Notes under the pieces: model-generated
Databases searched by the model: none
Told to the model about the DNA's origin: nothing
What the model saw: the letters and a program-made list of their open reading frames with translations, nothing else
NCBI GenBank assembly: GCA_020631735.1
Contig: CM036188.1
Location: 14,178,214 to 14,242,213 of the forward strand
Origin: Saccharum officinarum
Taxonomy: Eukaryota; Streptophyta; Magnoliopsida; Poales; Poaceae
Direction of reading: 5' to 3'
Length of the DNA stretch: 64,000 bases
Program-made: the position numbers and the translations under genes
In this document: positions 11,931-22,660 of the stretch, piece after piece
Position numbering within the stretch: the first letter of the stretch is position 1
Layout: the number at the start of each line of letters is the position of its first letter

Positions 11931-12248
11931 GGTGTTCAAATCGAGGAGCTAAAGTTTAGGGTGTCACATCGGATAGTAATAATAAAACAAATTATAGAAG
12001 TCCTTAGAAATCTGCGATACGAATGTGTTAAGCCTAAGTAATCTATCATTAGCACATGTTTACTGTAGCTTGACTATAGCGCCACATTGTCAAATCATAG
12101 ACTAATTAGGCTTAAAAAATTCATCTCACAAATTAGTCGCAATCTGTGCTATTAGTTATTTTTTTAGTCTATATTTAATACTCCATGCATGTGTCGAACA
12201 TCCAATGTGATAGGGACTAAGCTTTAGGGGGAGAAACTAAACAAGACC
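11931..12248. mobile_element. Degenerate MITE of the GGCCTTGTTTAG type
   Basis: The right end reads AACTAAACAAGACC and the left end has GGAGCTAAAGTTTAG, a degenerate inverted pair. The internal blocks TAGTCTATATTTAATACTCC and ATTAGTCGCAATC match those in the better-preserved MITEs at 19225-19509 and 55302-55544. Confidence 0.5.
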
Positions 12249-13020
12249 TATATCTTCCTTACCTTTGGAATTACTTCAGAGTAAACAATCATTATATGAC
12301 TTAAATAGTAATATTCTCTCTAGGTTACCATTGTTGTAGATACCATTTTAAGCTCTAGCATCAATTTCGAGTGATGTGGTGTATGTTTATATGACTGCTT
12401 ATGTCATTGTAATACTTACGAGTGCAATTTATGAGCAAAAATCTTTATTTAAACGGTACAAAAGGAGAGTTAATAAAGGTACAAAAAGAATTTTGACTTA
12501 GCTTGAGAATAACATATCTGTAGTAATTAATGAGATTAAATTTTAAAATCAAAACTTTATATTTATGGCATCAAAAGATATGGGCTGCAATAAGATCCAC
12601 TATAGTTTAAGCTTTTCGTTTTTAAGTTAATGTTTCAACTAAATAAATATTCAAGTTACACAGAGGTGCCATGCAAAGAGAAAAAACTAGATGGAAAAAC
12701 ATATAGATTATTAATTGATACATAGATCGTAACTAGATAGATACAACACTGTATCTGTTGAGTCTATTGTGTTCGAAAATGAACAAAGTGAAAAACGTGC
12801 AATTTAACATTAGTATTATTTTAGATTCGTTACATCAGAAGATATAGGCTACAACAAGAGCCACTATAGTTTAAGCTAATATTTCGTAATTGGTATGTTT
12901 ATCACATTTGGATAAAGACATCATAGTACCTATTGTGCTAGAAAACTAACAAAGTTGAAACAACATGCCATTTATTAACTTTAGTGTATTTATTAGTTAG
13001 AGGTTATTAAAAGGTAACTA
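12249..13020. other. AT-rich DNA, possible Helitron interior
   Basis: No gene supported. A local repeated segment (ATGGGCTGCAATAAGATCCACTATAG variants, in shorter form CCACTATAGTTTAAGC) occurs near 12597-12615 and 12862-12877. It lies immediately upstream of a Helitron-like 3' end and may belong to that element. Confidence 0.4.
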
Positions 13021-13026
13021 ATGTGT

Positions 13027-13056
13027 CCCGTGCGAGAGCACGGGTTGATGGACTGG
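13027..13056 (+). mobile_element. Helitron-like 3' terminus
   Basis: A perfect 7-bp stem, CCCGTGC and GCACGGG with a 4-base loop (13027-13044), is followed 8 bases later by CTGG and then T. A short GC hairpin just upstream of CTRR next to a host T is the known 3' signature of plant Helitrons. The 5' TC end was not identified. Confidence 0.5.
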
Positions 13057-13668
13057 TCAGTAAAACCGAAGATCGGCCGGTCCGTACGCGTTGTATACTA
13101 ATAAGTAATAGTAATATGCATTCCGAGATGCACGCTTTCGTACTTTTATATACCACTTGCTCTCGTGTCTCAAGCGCGTTGTTTGCTCTCGTGTCTTAAG
13201 CGCGTTGTTCTTTGCATCAGCTAGCTAACCTCTCCACCCCCACTAATGCAGCAGTGCCGTGCCTTGCCTCTAATCGGAGGAGCTAGTCAGAGTGTACACA
13301 CGGACACACGGTAGTATTTGGTTGGGCTCTTTGACACGGTCATTTTGTTGTTTTGTCCTTTGAAAAAACTTGGTAGTTTCATTAGTTGACCCATCGTCAA
13401 TGAAAATAATGACTGTTGATCAATAGATTACAGCAATGCTTTCTGAACCTCTCGATTCTCTCTCTGGTAGCTCTGCTCCATGGACGTCTATACAAAGCAT
13501 ACGGCATGGTTCTCCTATATGTGTGGGATCGGAAGAAGCTAGCTTAGAGCCTTAGACACACGGTACGTACCTCTAGCGTAGTCAGCTGCTAGCTATCTCA
13601 TGAGATTTGGCAATAGTGCACACAAGGGATTTGGCCACTAAAAAAAGCTAAGGTGCACAAGCTGGTCC
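13057..13668 (+). promoter_or_regulatory. Upstream region of the RIP-DUF6598 gene
   Basis: This 0.6-kb stretch precedes the coding start. A TATATA box at 13147-13152 in a TTTTATATACC context is the best core-promoter candidate, which would give a 5' leader of several hundred bases; a second weak candidate is near 13516. A short direct repeat, TGCTCTCGTGTCT(C/T)AAGCGCGTTGT, occurs at about 13159 and 13185. No transcription start can be fixed from sequence. Confidence 0.35.
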
Positions 13669-15838
13669 ATGGAAGCTGCCATCGAAACCATCGAATACGA
13701 CGTAGTCGAAGAAAACTACGGCGAATTCATCGAGGTGCTCCGCACGGTGCTCACCGAGTACGAACCCGCCTGCGACCGGCAGAGCGTGGTGGACTATCAC
13801 CACGCGCCTCACCCCGTGCTGCCACGGCAACGCAACCCTCACCGGCCGGCGCGGTGGATCCTCATCACCCTGCTACTCCGGGACGAGGGCCACGCGACAA
13901 CGCTGGCAATCCGCGACGACAACGTGTACCTCATCGGCTTCCGGAACCGGCGGGGCCAGTGGTACGAGTTCGGCTTCGGCGGCGGTAGGAGCGCGCGGGT
14001 CCTCCCGGCGGAGTGGAGCTCCACCTTCCTGGAGTGCGACGTCGGCTACAGCGGCATCGTCGGCGGCGACGTGATCCGAAACCTGGTGGGGCTCGGGCTC
14101 GGCAGGTGGTTCGCCAGGGACGCCGTGCGCCGGCTCTCGGCCTACGAGCAGGCTCCGGCGGGCGGCGGAGTCGATGAACGGACCAGGCGGCACCTGGCGC
14201 GCCTCATCGTCAAGGTCTGCGAGGCCGCCAGGATGATCCCGCATTTCGAGACGGTGCTCGATGGCTGGGACCGCTGCACTGGCGCCATCGCCGAGCGGCA
14301 GGTGCACTTGCTGTGGAACTGGAAGCGCATGTCGCACGCCGTACTGCGCTGGGACTGGTGGAACAAGTACGGGAACGGGACGCTGCGGTATACGTCGTCA
14401 CATCCTCCGGCATGGCCCCCGGAGCTTCTAGCTCCGCAAGTTGATGTCAGGAACGTGGGACAGGCACTCCAGGTAGTGCAGCTGCTGCTCAACTGGTCGG
14501 GCCCGAGGGCACTAGGGTCGTTGCAGCCGCCACCACCACCTCAGGATACGGAGGTAGACGGTGACCGCGGCGCCGCCGCCGACGGCGGCATCTTGAGGCA
14601 CTGGAACTGGAACGACGATTCCACCGTCGCCCATGCCCTCGGGCAACAAGGCCAATGCATGCTGCAGATGTTCGGTATGCGCGCTGGTTTCTACATGTGC
14701 GGCACCATCTCGGTCTTCGACGGGATGCGCGGGCAGATCATCTACAGCAACGACGTCAAGCCGGCAGACGACGATGACCTTGGAAGAAGAAGAAGAACCA
14801 TGTTGGGCTCACTGGATCACGATGATGATGATGACAGTGACACTCATCAGTATGAACGACATTTTGGCGAGCGGATGTTCGCCCACCTGCGCTCCATCTA
14901 CGTTTGGGCTGGACTTATTGGCTGCTGGAACCGCCATAGCCAGACCAAGACGATCACCAGCAAGCGGGAGAACGGGTCGATGCTGGTGAGTTCTCGTCTA
15001 CACTATACACCCACCCTAGATGTATTTGATTGTTTTCTGAAATAGCACAAAAATTCAAACACCTGAAATATTGCTGTCGGTTTATCGGCATCTGACTGAA
15101 TGGATCCAATTCGAGCAGGGTCATGATCTGGTGCTCACTGGACCCTACAGGGCCATCTCCGCGTACGGGAGCGTCTCCATTGAAATTGACAGCTCCACGA
15201 CACAGACAGACTCCAACGTTGAACTTGGCATCTCCACGACAGAGACAGACTACGTCAGAATCGACATCTCCAAGAAAGATGGCCACCGCTGTAGCGACGG
15301 CAGGACGACGACGTCGCTGCTCTGGGATTGCTACAACGATGACAACGACGACGCGAACTATGCAGTCTACGACACGGTGTTGACGCGGACCATCAGCACA
15401 AGCCATGGGCCGTTAGAGGTGACCTTCGCGGTGCTGAGTAACGCGGTGGAAGCCACCGTGCAGGTCAGGCTCCTGCTGGCCGAGCAAGGCGCTGCCGCCG
15501 ACATCCTCGTCCATGGCAGGATCACCGCCGGCTGCCGAGATATCGATGCCCAGAGCGTGCTCTTCCGCCGGGACGCTGAGGAGAAAGTGGCTGTCACCCG
15601 CGACTCCTACGTCCCCCTGTCGCGGTCCGTTGTTGCGGTGCCACTCACCTCGCAGCTCCTTATAGCGGCCGCCCTGCACACCTCGGTCGCTTCTTGTAAC
15701 CACACGGCGGCTGAGGGTCTCCTTCCTGACCCCCTCGTTGCTCGTTTCCGCCCTGAGCCCTCCGGACAGGAGCTGCAGAGTTTTGGCATCGACGGCGGCC
15801 AGGTCGAAATCAAGGTCATCTGGGCTTTGGAATTCTGA
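13669..15838 (+). CDS. Ribosome-inactivating protein fused to DUF6598 (JIP60-like)
   Basis: Exons are 13669-14985 and 15119-15838, giving 678 residues with a phase-0 GT-AG intron of 133 bp. Residues about 1-290 form a ribosome-inactivating (rRNA N-glycosylase) domain: tyrosines Y87 (NVYLIGFRN) and Y127, the active-site helix VCEAARMIPHFE with E185 and R188, and W218 in NWKRMSHAV. Family members remove one adenine from the sarcin-ricin loop of large-subunit rRNA. Residues about 330-678 match DUF6598, including LTGPYRAIS, TFAVLSNAVEAT and PLSRSVVAVPL. This pairing is typical of grass proteins like barley jasmonate-induced JIP60. No signal peptide is visible, suggesting a cytosolic product. An Asp-rich low-complexity insert follows residue 360. 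The start has a good ATGG context. The frame is open throughout, so the gene may be functional. Substrate and activity are inferred from the family. Confidence 0.85.
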
Positions 15839-16600
15839 TGGATCAGTTCACTTCTCTGCTAGTTCTATATACGTCTAGTTAATTAGCAGGTAGTATTCCA
15901 AGATACAGTCATGTAATAGTTTCAGTGCTTCCTCCATTTGAAATTGTAAGCTGTTTTTAGTTTGGCCCGCTCCAACTTAATTTAATGTTTGTAGAAAAAT
16001 GCACAAATAGCATATTAATTTGGTATTGCTAGTCCATCAACCCTTACTGCCACACAGGTTATATTCCTAGGAGACATAATTAAGTATTAGATGTTATTCT
16101 CTTTGGCCCGGATTGATGATAAACATATTTGATCAAGAAAAAAATCATAATAAATAGATTTTGACCTTTAATTTCTCTTACAATATGTTGTAATTTGCAG
16201 AAGACAAATATTTTCTCAAAGGTACTTTGAATTCAAATCTATATGTTGATGTAATTTTATGTCCTAAGCATGTATAAAATTTGACTAAATATTAGTCAAA
16301 GTTTGTAAAATTATTTTTTTCTTTTACAAAGTACGCTTACCATAGTGTGATGTGGGAGTAATGTTTAGTACCTACAACTAATAAAACTAGTTATATTTTT
16401 TTCTCAAATACGGAAAAGATTTGCGTATCTTTATATTAAATAGAAGTAGTTTGAGATACACAACAAGATATTAGGCGCACTAGTGGGGTTGCAACTTAAG
16501 CTGCCCCCTAGCAAAGCGAATATATGGAAATCGCTATTACGTACTTGCTAATTAGACAATCTAAATTGGTATCCCCGGCTTGAATCCATTGATTTGCCAT
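15839..16600. repeat. 3' flank of the RIP gene with a possible Stowaway-like MITE
   Basis: No gene supported. About 15929-16360 begins CTTCCTCCATTTGAAATTG and ends GATGTGGGAGTA, resembling grass Stowaway termini, with AT-rich DNA between. The ends are not a clean inverted repeat, so the boundary is uncertain. The first 100 bases probably hold the 3' UTR of the RIP gene. Confidence 0.4.
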
Positions 16601-17180
16601 GTGTCAGACGGTTGCCAGAAGCTGCTGGACTGAGGTTGAAGCACCACGGAAGCATCTCCCGTTGTGTTCCTTCCGAAGTTCCCAAGCCACTACAGCGAAC
16701 AACGAGTCAGCTCCCTGTCTTCCTGCGAACACAAGGTTGACAAGTATCCTTATATGTTTGTTTTGTGATGAGTGATTGTCAATGTGATCCACGAAGTAGG
16801 TTGAGTGGTGACTAACCCTATCATGACGAAAGCTATGTGTGCGGCATGTCTCTTAGCTCGTGGTGTGCAGGTGTGGAGCACAGAGACGGTAGTCGACGGC
16901 GAGGTGAAGATCAAGGAGAACGTGCCGTGCCGACGGACCGGAGGTGGTGAAGGGTGGACGTGAGGCTTGGACCGAGGGACCAAGAGGCCGGGTGACTAGC
17001 CGCGGTGGCTGACACTTGGGACATCGACGAGTGCAAGTGTACATGGTGATGAAGACGGCGTCGGCCAAGTCAAGATGGAGACGATGGCGTCGTGGCATTT
17101 GGCGGAGGCCGGTGGGACGAGTCAAGGAGGAAGGCGAAGGCGTCATGCTTGGCGGGAGGTCGGACACGCGTCGACATCGG
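16601..17180. other. GC-rich repeat-like DNA without a supported gene
   Basis: Several open frames overlap here on both strands, but they are mutually overlapping, GC-driven and match no family. The stretch probably belongs to the repeat that continues into the C arm. Confidence 0.4.
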
Positions 17181-17311
17181 GGGTTTGGTGGTTTTGTTCT
17201 CAAAACCATCGGTGGGAGACGCGTATGGAGTACGCTACTCGCGAGCGGTTTGGTGGTTTGGGCCTCAAAACCATCGGTGGCGGGTTTACGGGTTTGGACC
17301 TCAAAACCCGG
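17181..17311. repeat. Short imperfect tandem repeat (GGTTTGG...CTCAAAACC)
   Basis: Three imperfect units share GGTTTGG(TGG)TTT and CTCAAAACC(ATCGGTGG), at about 17181-17217, 17247-17283 and 17285-17311. GGTTT and AAACC in each unit are inverted, so each can form a small hairpin. It is the only clear structure in this GC-rich stretch. Confidence 0.6.
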
Positions 17312-17499
17312 ACGGAGGTTCCGAGGAGGAACGGATGGCACGTGGCGGCTTCGGGGAGTTCGCGTCGAGGCGAAGCTACTGGTGAAGAGGCGCGGTGGCC
17401 GTCGGATGAAGATGACACAAGGTTGGACCTTTACGCCCTTGGGCTAAATGGTTTGGCTCATTTATATCCAGTGGCAAAACTGGGATTGTGTAATAGCCC

Positions 17500-18640
17500 T
17501 GTTAAATAGGATGAGGGAGCCCTCATCTCCCTTACCTCCTTCATTTTCATTTTCTCCCTTAGGGTTTCTTCCTCTAGGTGCTTGTGTGAGAGAGAGGTCT
17601 ACTAATCCACCGGTTAGTGTATGAACCATAAATCTTTGAGGGAAGGAGGTCCCGAATCCTCCGTGTGTCCTCTGGAGTTCGACGGAAAAATCAATTTGTG
17701 AGTTCATGATGTGTTCTTCACGTTCTTCGTTTTCTCTCCTCTAGTTCTTCCTTCGATTCGTCGTTTCTAGACCATTTTGGTTCGTTTTTGTTGCCTTGTT
17801 CGTGCTATGACGTGAGTAGAATCTTTTCACCGAAGGAAATCCATCAATTCCTCACGAGCAAGTAGATCGGGCGATTTCTTGGTCTAGTCTCAAGAACCAG
17901 TGTTTTTCGTTCTCCTTCGATTTCCTGTTGATTGACTTCAAGTTGGGCGATGACCTCTTAGAGGTAGCTCCCCTACTGCCTTGTGATCATGCTCACCAAG
18001 TTTCGTGGTAGTTGGTGAAGATTTGGCTGCAAATCGGAAGATCGAAGAGAGGAGGCGATTTTCGGAGCTCGCGATTCGCGGACAGTCCGCGGTAGGTACT
18101 GTAGCGGACAGTTCGGGAGTTGAGATTTTTTTTCTGTGCTTTCTTTGCTGCACGGTGTCCGTACTTGCGGACTGTCCGCGGTACTGTAGTAGTGGTTTTT
18201 CAGTCGAGAACAGAACTGCTTCCGTGAAGTTCGTTTTTAGATTTTTGACCGGCGGACTGTCTGTGGTACTGTAGCAGACCGTCCGTGGTACTGTAGCAGA
18301 CTGTCCGAAGCTCGCAGTCTGTTCTGTTCTGATCCGTTTCTCGCCCGTTCGGTTTCCGTTTCGAGTTCCGTCTTTTGCGTTGGGTTTCAAGGGATCTAAG
18401 GAACGTCTTTAGGGTCTCTTAACTCTTGGTGGCTCGTGTTTTTGTAGCTCTTGTCTGTGCGCCTTTTTGGGGTTGATTTTAGGACAACGGTCGAAAGTTT
18501 CGAAAGAAATTTGAGGCTCCTATTCACCTCCCTCTGGTCGCCGTTTCTGGTCCTTCACTTGCTTGCCCGTGCCAACACAGCCGTCAGGAGTGCCACCGAT
18601 TGAGCCATGAGTGGTCTCCCACCCATGTGGCGTTGACGCT
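17500..18640. repeat. Unclassified repeat arm C1
   Basis: This block is related in direct orientation to 52860-53761, with shared AATTCCTCACGAG, TTGGGTGATGA-like and GTCGAAAGTTTCGAAAGAAA segments. It is related as reverse complement to 56660-57139. It contains an array of CGGACNGTCCG quasi-palindromes joined by GGTACTGTAGC (18078-18310). It may be a terminal repeat of a large transposon or an LTR; no coding domain supports a family assignment. Confidence 0.55.
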
Positions 18641-18683
18641 GAGCACCGCTAGAATGTTCTGAGTATGAGCATGAAGCCAAGAT

Positions 18684-18952
18684 CACTACAAGAAACCTTT
18701 CATCTTTTGACATTTTCATCCATTTATAATGTCACAAGTTGAACGTCTATAATGACAACTTGTGACGTTTACGTAGTGGTTTTATGTCATCAAAAATAGT
18801 TATGACATCAGTTATGACATTAACCTGATGTCATAACTGTTTTTTATGTCATAAAATTACTACGTAAATGTCATAAGTTGTCATTATAGACACTCAACTT
18901 GTGACATTATAAATGGATGAAAATGTCAAAAGATGAAAGGTTACTTGTAGTG
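18684..18952. mobile_element. CACTA-type MITE (269 bp hairpin), copy 1
   Basis: The ends are CACTACAAGAAACC and GGTTACTTGTAGTG, flanked by a 3-bp target duplication GAT (18681-18683, 18953-18955), as expected for CACTA elements. Almost the whole element is an inverted repeat, so a transcript would fold into a long hairpin. The counterpart at 56390-56658 sits in the same LINE site, so the insertion predates the cassette duplication. Confidence 0.85.
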
Positions 18953-20740
18953 GATGTTGTCGTTGGTCTCCGGTTGCTGGTCACAGAGGAAGCAGTTCAC
19001 GGCTGTCGGTAGACCATGGCGCTGTAGTCTATCTGCCATCCAATGCCTCCTCCGTAACGCGAGCCAAAGAAAGATCTTAACTCTGAGTGGTGCCCAGGTA
19101 CACCAAATCCGCTTGCATCCCGGCATTGGCGGCGGCGCAATGTGAAGAGCCTTGTACGCGGATCGCGAAGTGTAGGTCCCATCAGCTGTCCATCGCCATA
19201 TAAGAGTATCAGGGGCCTCATTTAGCCCTGGTTTAGTTCCCAATTCCACCCAAAATTTCACTATGCAAAAAAGAGATTCCTCATCACATCAAAATGTCGG
19301 CAAATGCATGGAGTATTAAATGTAGATGAAATGAAAAACTAATTGCACAGTTTTTGTTATACTTTGTGAGACTAACATTTTGAGTCTAATTAATCAATTT
19401 TTAGACATTTTTTTGCACTAAAAAAACAAAAGTTGCTACAGTGCCCGACACGGGCACGGTACCTATAGTGCCCGAAACGGTGCACCCAGATCGAGAACTG
19501 AACACGGCCTTAGTTGAATGCCCTGCACGAAATCCCATATCCGTAGGTACTCCTTGATTTCCGCAATGGATAGGCCTCCAGAGATTTGCGTGATCCAGTT
19601 ACCATTGGGCAGAGCGGACGCCATTGTTTCCCTACGCACTACCTGGCGATCGACAAACCCGATCAGAATTGGTGCGATGTCTTTGATGGCCTGTCTGTCC
19701 AACCAATGCCCTGTCTAGAACTTGGTTTGATGGTCGTCCCCAGCACAGTGTAAGTTGAGGCGTCGAAGAAGGCGAGGACCTTGGGTGCGGTCTCGATCGA
19801 TAGCTCAGAGTCTGACGAGTCCACCCAGCTCATAGCCTCATACCAGGCATGGTGCGTGTTAGGATGTTGTAGCCACAACCACTTGGTTTGCAGGGTGATA
19901 CTGGATAACCTGAGATCCGGAATGACGAGTCCACCCAGCTCTTTGGGCAGGCAAAATGATGGCCCAATAGACCATACATCTGCCTCTGATGGAGCCATCC
20001 GTCCCTGTCCACAGAAATCTTCTGCGGATCGCGTTGATCTCCTGACGTGCCCATAGAAATCCGTGCTCAGCTTGCATTAAATCCAAACAACAAAACAATC
20101 GTGTTTGGATCAAATCAATGTTGGCATGCAGTAAATCGGTTCCGCCGCCAACACGGATTTGATCCAAACCAATCACCCACTCCTTGCCATGAGCGAGCCA
20201 TGGCACGCCAGGAGCTTCCTGGAGACAGCATCCACTGTCTGTTGGACATAGGTCATCGAAATCTTCCTCGTACCAAGGGGTAGGCCAAGGTACTTGGTCG
20301 GGAATTCTGCAACCTGGCAGCCAAGAATCTGCTACAGTTCAGGCATCGCCTGGTCGGCGCCATACACCGGAGTGATGGAGCACTTGCTGAGGTTTATCCG
20401 TAGACTGGAGGCTTCCCCAAAAATTTTGAGGATTTCTTTGATCGCCGCCGCCTCGCTCGCTAGTGTATGGGTGGATGAAAACAATCACATCATCTGCATA
20501 GAGGCTGCAGTGGTGTTTCAATGTCGTTGTGTTCAAATCTCGGATGATCCTCTCGGATCTTGCATTCTTGCTAAGGCGAAAAGGCGGCCGAGCACCTCCA
20601 TGGCCAAGATGAAGAGCATGGGAGAGAGCGAATCCCCCTGGCGAACACCTCGCTTATGCCGAATTGGCGGTTCAGCCTGTCCGTTCAGAAGAATCCGTGA
20701 CGAGGCGGTGGCGAGCAGCGATGCGATCTACCATAGCTAG
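18953..20740 (-). pseudogene. Truncated plant L1-type LINE reverse transcriptase, cassette copy 1
   Basis: Read on the minus strand, blocks from one LINE ORF2 appear in order. They are RGVRQGDSLSP-like and FILAMEVLGRL (20600-20680), the catalytic box YADDVIVF (about 20477-20500), INLSKC and KYLGLPLG (20290-20400), and the C-terminal zf-RVT domain with FLWLALRRRHWMADRL and CFLCDQQPET (18960-19140). The 5' half of ORF2 (endonuclease) and ORF1 are missing. Frameshifts break the frame, a PIF/Harbinger MITE sits at 19225-19509, and a CACTA MITE cuts the zf-RVT end; the LINE frame appears to continue a few dozen bases beyond it. The same truncated LINE lies inverted at 54680-56389. It is not functional. 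Confidence 0.82.
19225..19509. mobile_element. PIF/Harbinger-type MITE private to cassette copy 1
   Basis: The ends are GCCCTGGTTTAGTTC and GAACTGAACACGGCC, inverted to each other, with a TTA target duplication (19222-19224, 19510-19512). Copy 2 has the unfilled site at about 56117-56128 with a single TAA, so this insertion came after the cassette duplication. Confidence 0.82.
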
Positions 20741-21410
20741 TTATATTAATTTACATGTTTTCCACTTTATTCATTATCTAACACAATGGGTTTATAGATA
20801 CTATGTAATACCTCTACCTAGCTAGTTGTGATAAACTTATCAATTATTGTTCTATCCGGTTTTTTATCTATATACATAGGTTTCCCCCCTATGCAGGGCA
20901 GCCTCATGAATTTTTAATGTGCATTTCCTCTAAGCCATAGCTTTAGATTATGGTGACTCTTGTTGCGAGGACCCTTCAATTAACCATAATAAATCAAGTT
21001 GTCATCATCTGACCAACAATCTAACATGATTGACTCGGCCGTCACTGGAATCGTACCATTCATGCTATCCACTACGTGGATCGCTCTGGATCCATTGTAT
21101 AGAAGACGCATACGTGGCTCAAACAATTTTTGCTTAACACAAAAGGTAGTTAAAGTTACGTTGCATCCTAGCACATGCAAGAATGGCAACGACGCAAATT
21201 CAGTGTGTCTGCATAAAAGGAACTGTCATAATATCTCACTAGTGGTAGTGGATCGATCTGATCATCCTACTTGTCATGCGAACCTCTGCAGGCTGCAGCT
21301 AGCACGGCGTCCATGGTGCTCAGCTCGTCTTTCAGCTAGGGGAACCCTACGCGTGCACCACGTCTCTAACGGAGCCCATCACGCTCGTGGCAGCTTTCTG
21401 ATTCCCAGAA
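20741..21410 (-). repeat. Non-LINE remainder of cassette copy 1
   Basis: This stretch matches 53762-54679 in inverted orientation apart from a MITE found only there. A stretch between 21020 and 21120 differs slightly between copies. No protein family is visible; it may be another captured fragment or host DNA carried with the LINE. Homology to copy 2 ends at the GATTCCCAGAA segment near 21408. Confidence 0.6.
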
Positions 21411-22660
21411 TGACCGCTTGCATATGGTGCTGGTGCCACAAACAAGACATAATTAAGTTATTAATCGCTCCTCTAGATTCACGAGAACCATTTGACAATC
21501 CTCATGAGGGCATCGAGGGCTGCACTTCTCGATAGGATTAGTCTATCTACATATGCATAATTCTTTGTGATAGCCTGCAATAGCATGAACCCCTAACAAA
21601 TTTTTTCTCGCTATTTTTTTATTTTTCATTTAGGAAATAAGTATACTCCATCGTAGCCATTAGCCAACAGATGGCAAATATAACTATAGTCTACAATTCT
21701 ACATGTAGTTCTAGTATGCCCATGGGCCATGGCGCATTATCATGATTTTTGAGTGAAAAATATTCCTTGCCATTTGCTGCCTCATACCTAAATTAGTTAG
21801 TTTGTCCGATCCATCAACCACCGAAACAAGTACGAGTATAAATTAGCGAACTCAAAAAATGTCAGAAAGACTAATTAAAAAGTAGAGAAATAGAACTATA
21901 CTACATCGATGCTAGGAATTTTTTACCAAGGACAAAAAATATGTTACTCGTTGGGGGAAAACAAAAGAATAACTCACTGCTTGCAGTTGCAGCTCGTGGT
22001 GCAAAAATAAAATGCAAGTTGATTCACCTCTAGATTTGCGACGACCTCGGCAGCCTCGCCAAGGCACGTTGCTACTGACAGTCGTCACGAGGGCTGTAGC
22101 TACCAACAATATTACTTTACGCCGGCGACGGAGATCCAGATCCAGATCCAGTGCAGTCCATCCAAGTAGTGGAACTTAACTTCAAGCCGAGTGCATGCTT
22201 CGAATTTGTAAATGGTACTACTTGTCTATCAGGTACTCTGTGTGGGCTTGCCTGTTCCAACATCCAAGAGCATTCCTACCTCTGTTCTCCATAAACACTC
22301 TGGGTTCCAATTCGGACATCAAGTTTCCTGAATCAGAAATCATCCCATAGGGTGCTTGCCGAGTAAGTGAAACCCATTTCCTGCAGTTATCTAGATGATC
22401 TGATATTTGTTTTGGTTTCTACCTGTATCCTTTCACGTCATGAGCTTTGTCCATTCCTTATTGACCGAAAACTATGAGGGACTTCCCCATAATTGCAAGT
22501 CCCTAATATAGATTTTCTAGAATATTTTTACAAGCAAAAAATTCGAGAAATGCCATAAGAAGGAGCTATAGAAAGATATTCAGTGCTTGTACTGATGATT
22601 TCAGCCTCCAGATGTGATCAGGGAGAACTGCGAGCTGGATTTTTTGGAGAGTAACCGGAG
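21411..22660. other. Intergenic region upstream of the NLR pseudogene
   Basis: No gene or clear transposon is supported. A small triple GATCCA repeat lies at about 22133-22152. The last few hundred bases may contain the original NLR promoter and 5' leader, but no strong TATA box stands out. Confidence 0.45.

Noticed and set aside
13873..14492. Minus-strand open frames within the RIP gene
   Set aside because: They are shadows of a GC-rich coding exon; the plus frame has clear RIP motifs.
15071..15838. A separate 255-codon gene after the RIP frame
   Set aside because: A clean GT (14986) and AG (15117-15118) join it in phase to the upstream frame, and it supplies the C-terminal DUF6598 part. 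The nominal start codon lies inside the intron.
16853..17447. Long overlapping open frames on both strands (about 140-160 codons)
   Set aside because: They overlap one another in GC-rich repeat DNA, have low-complexity composition and match no family.
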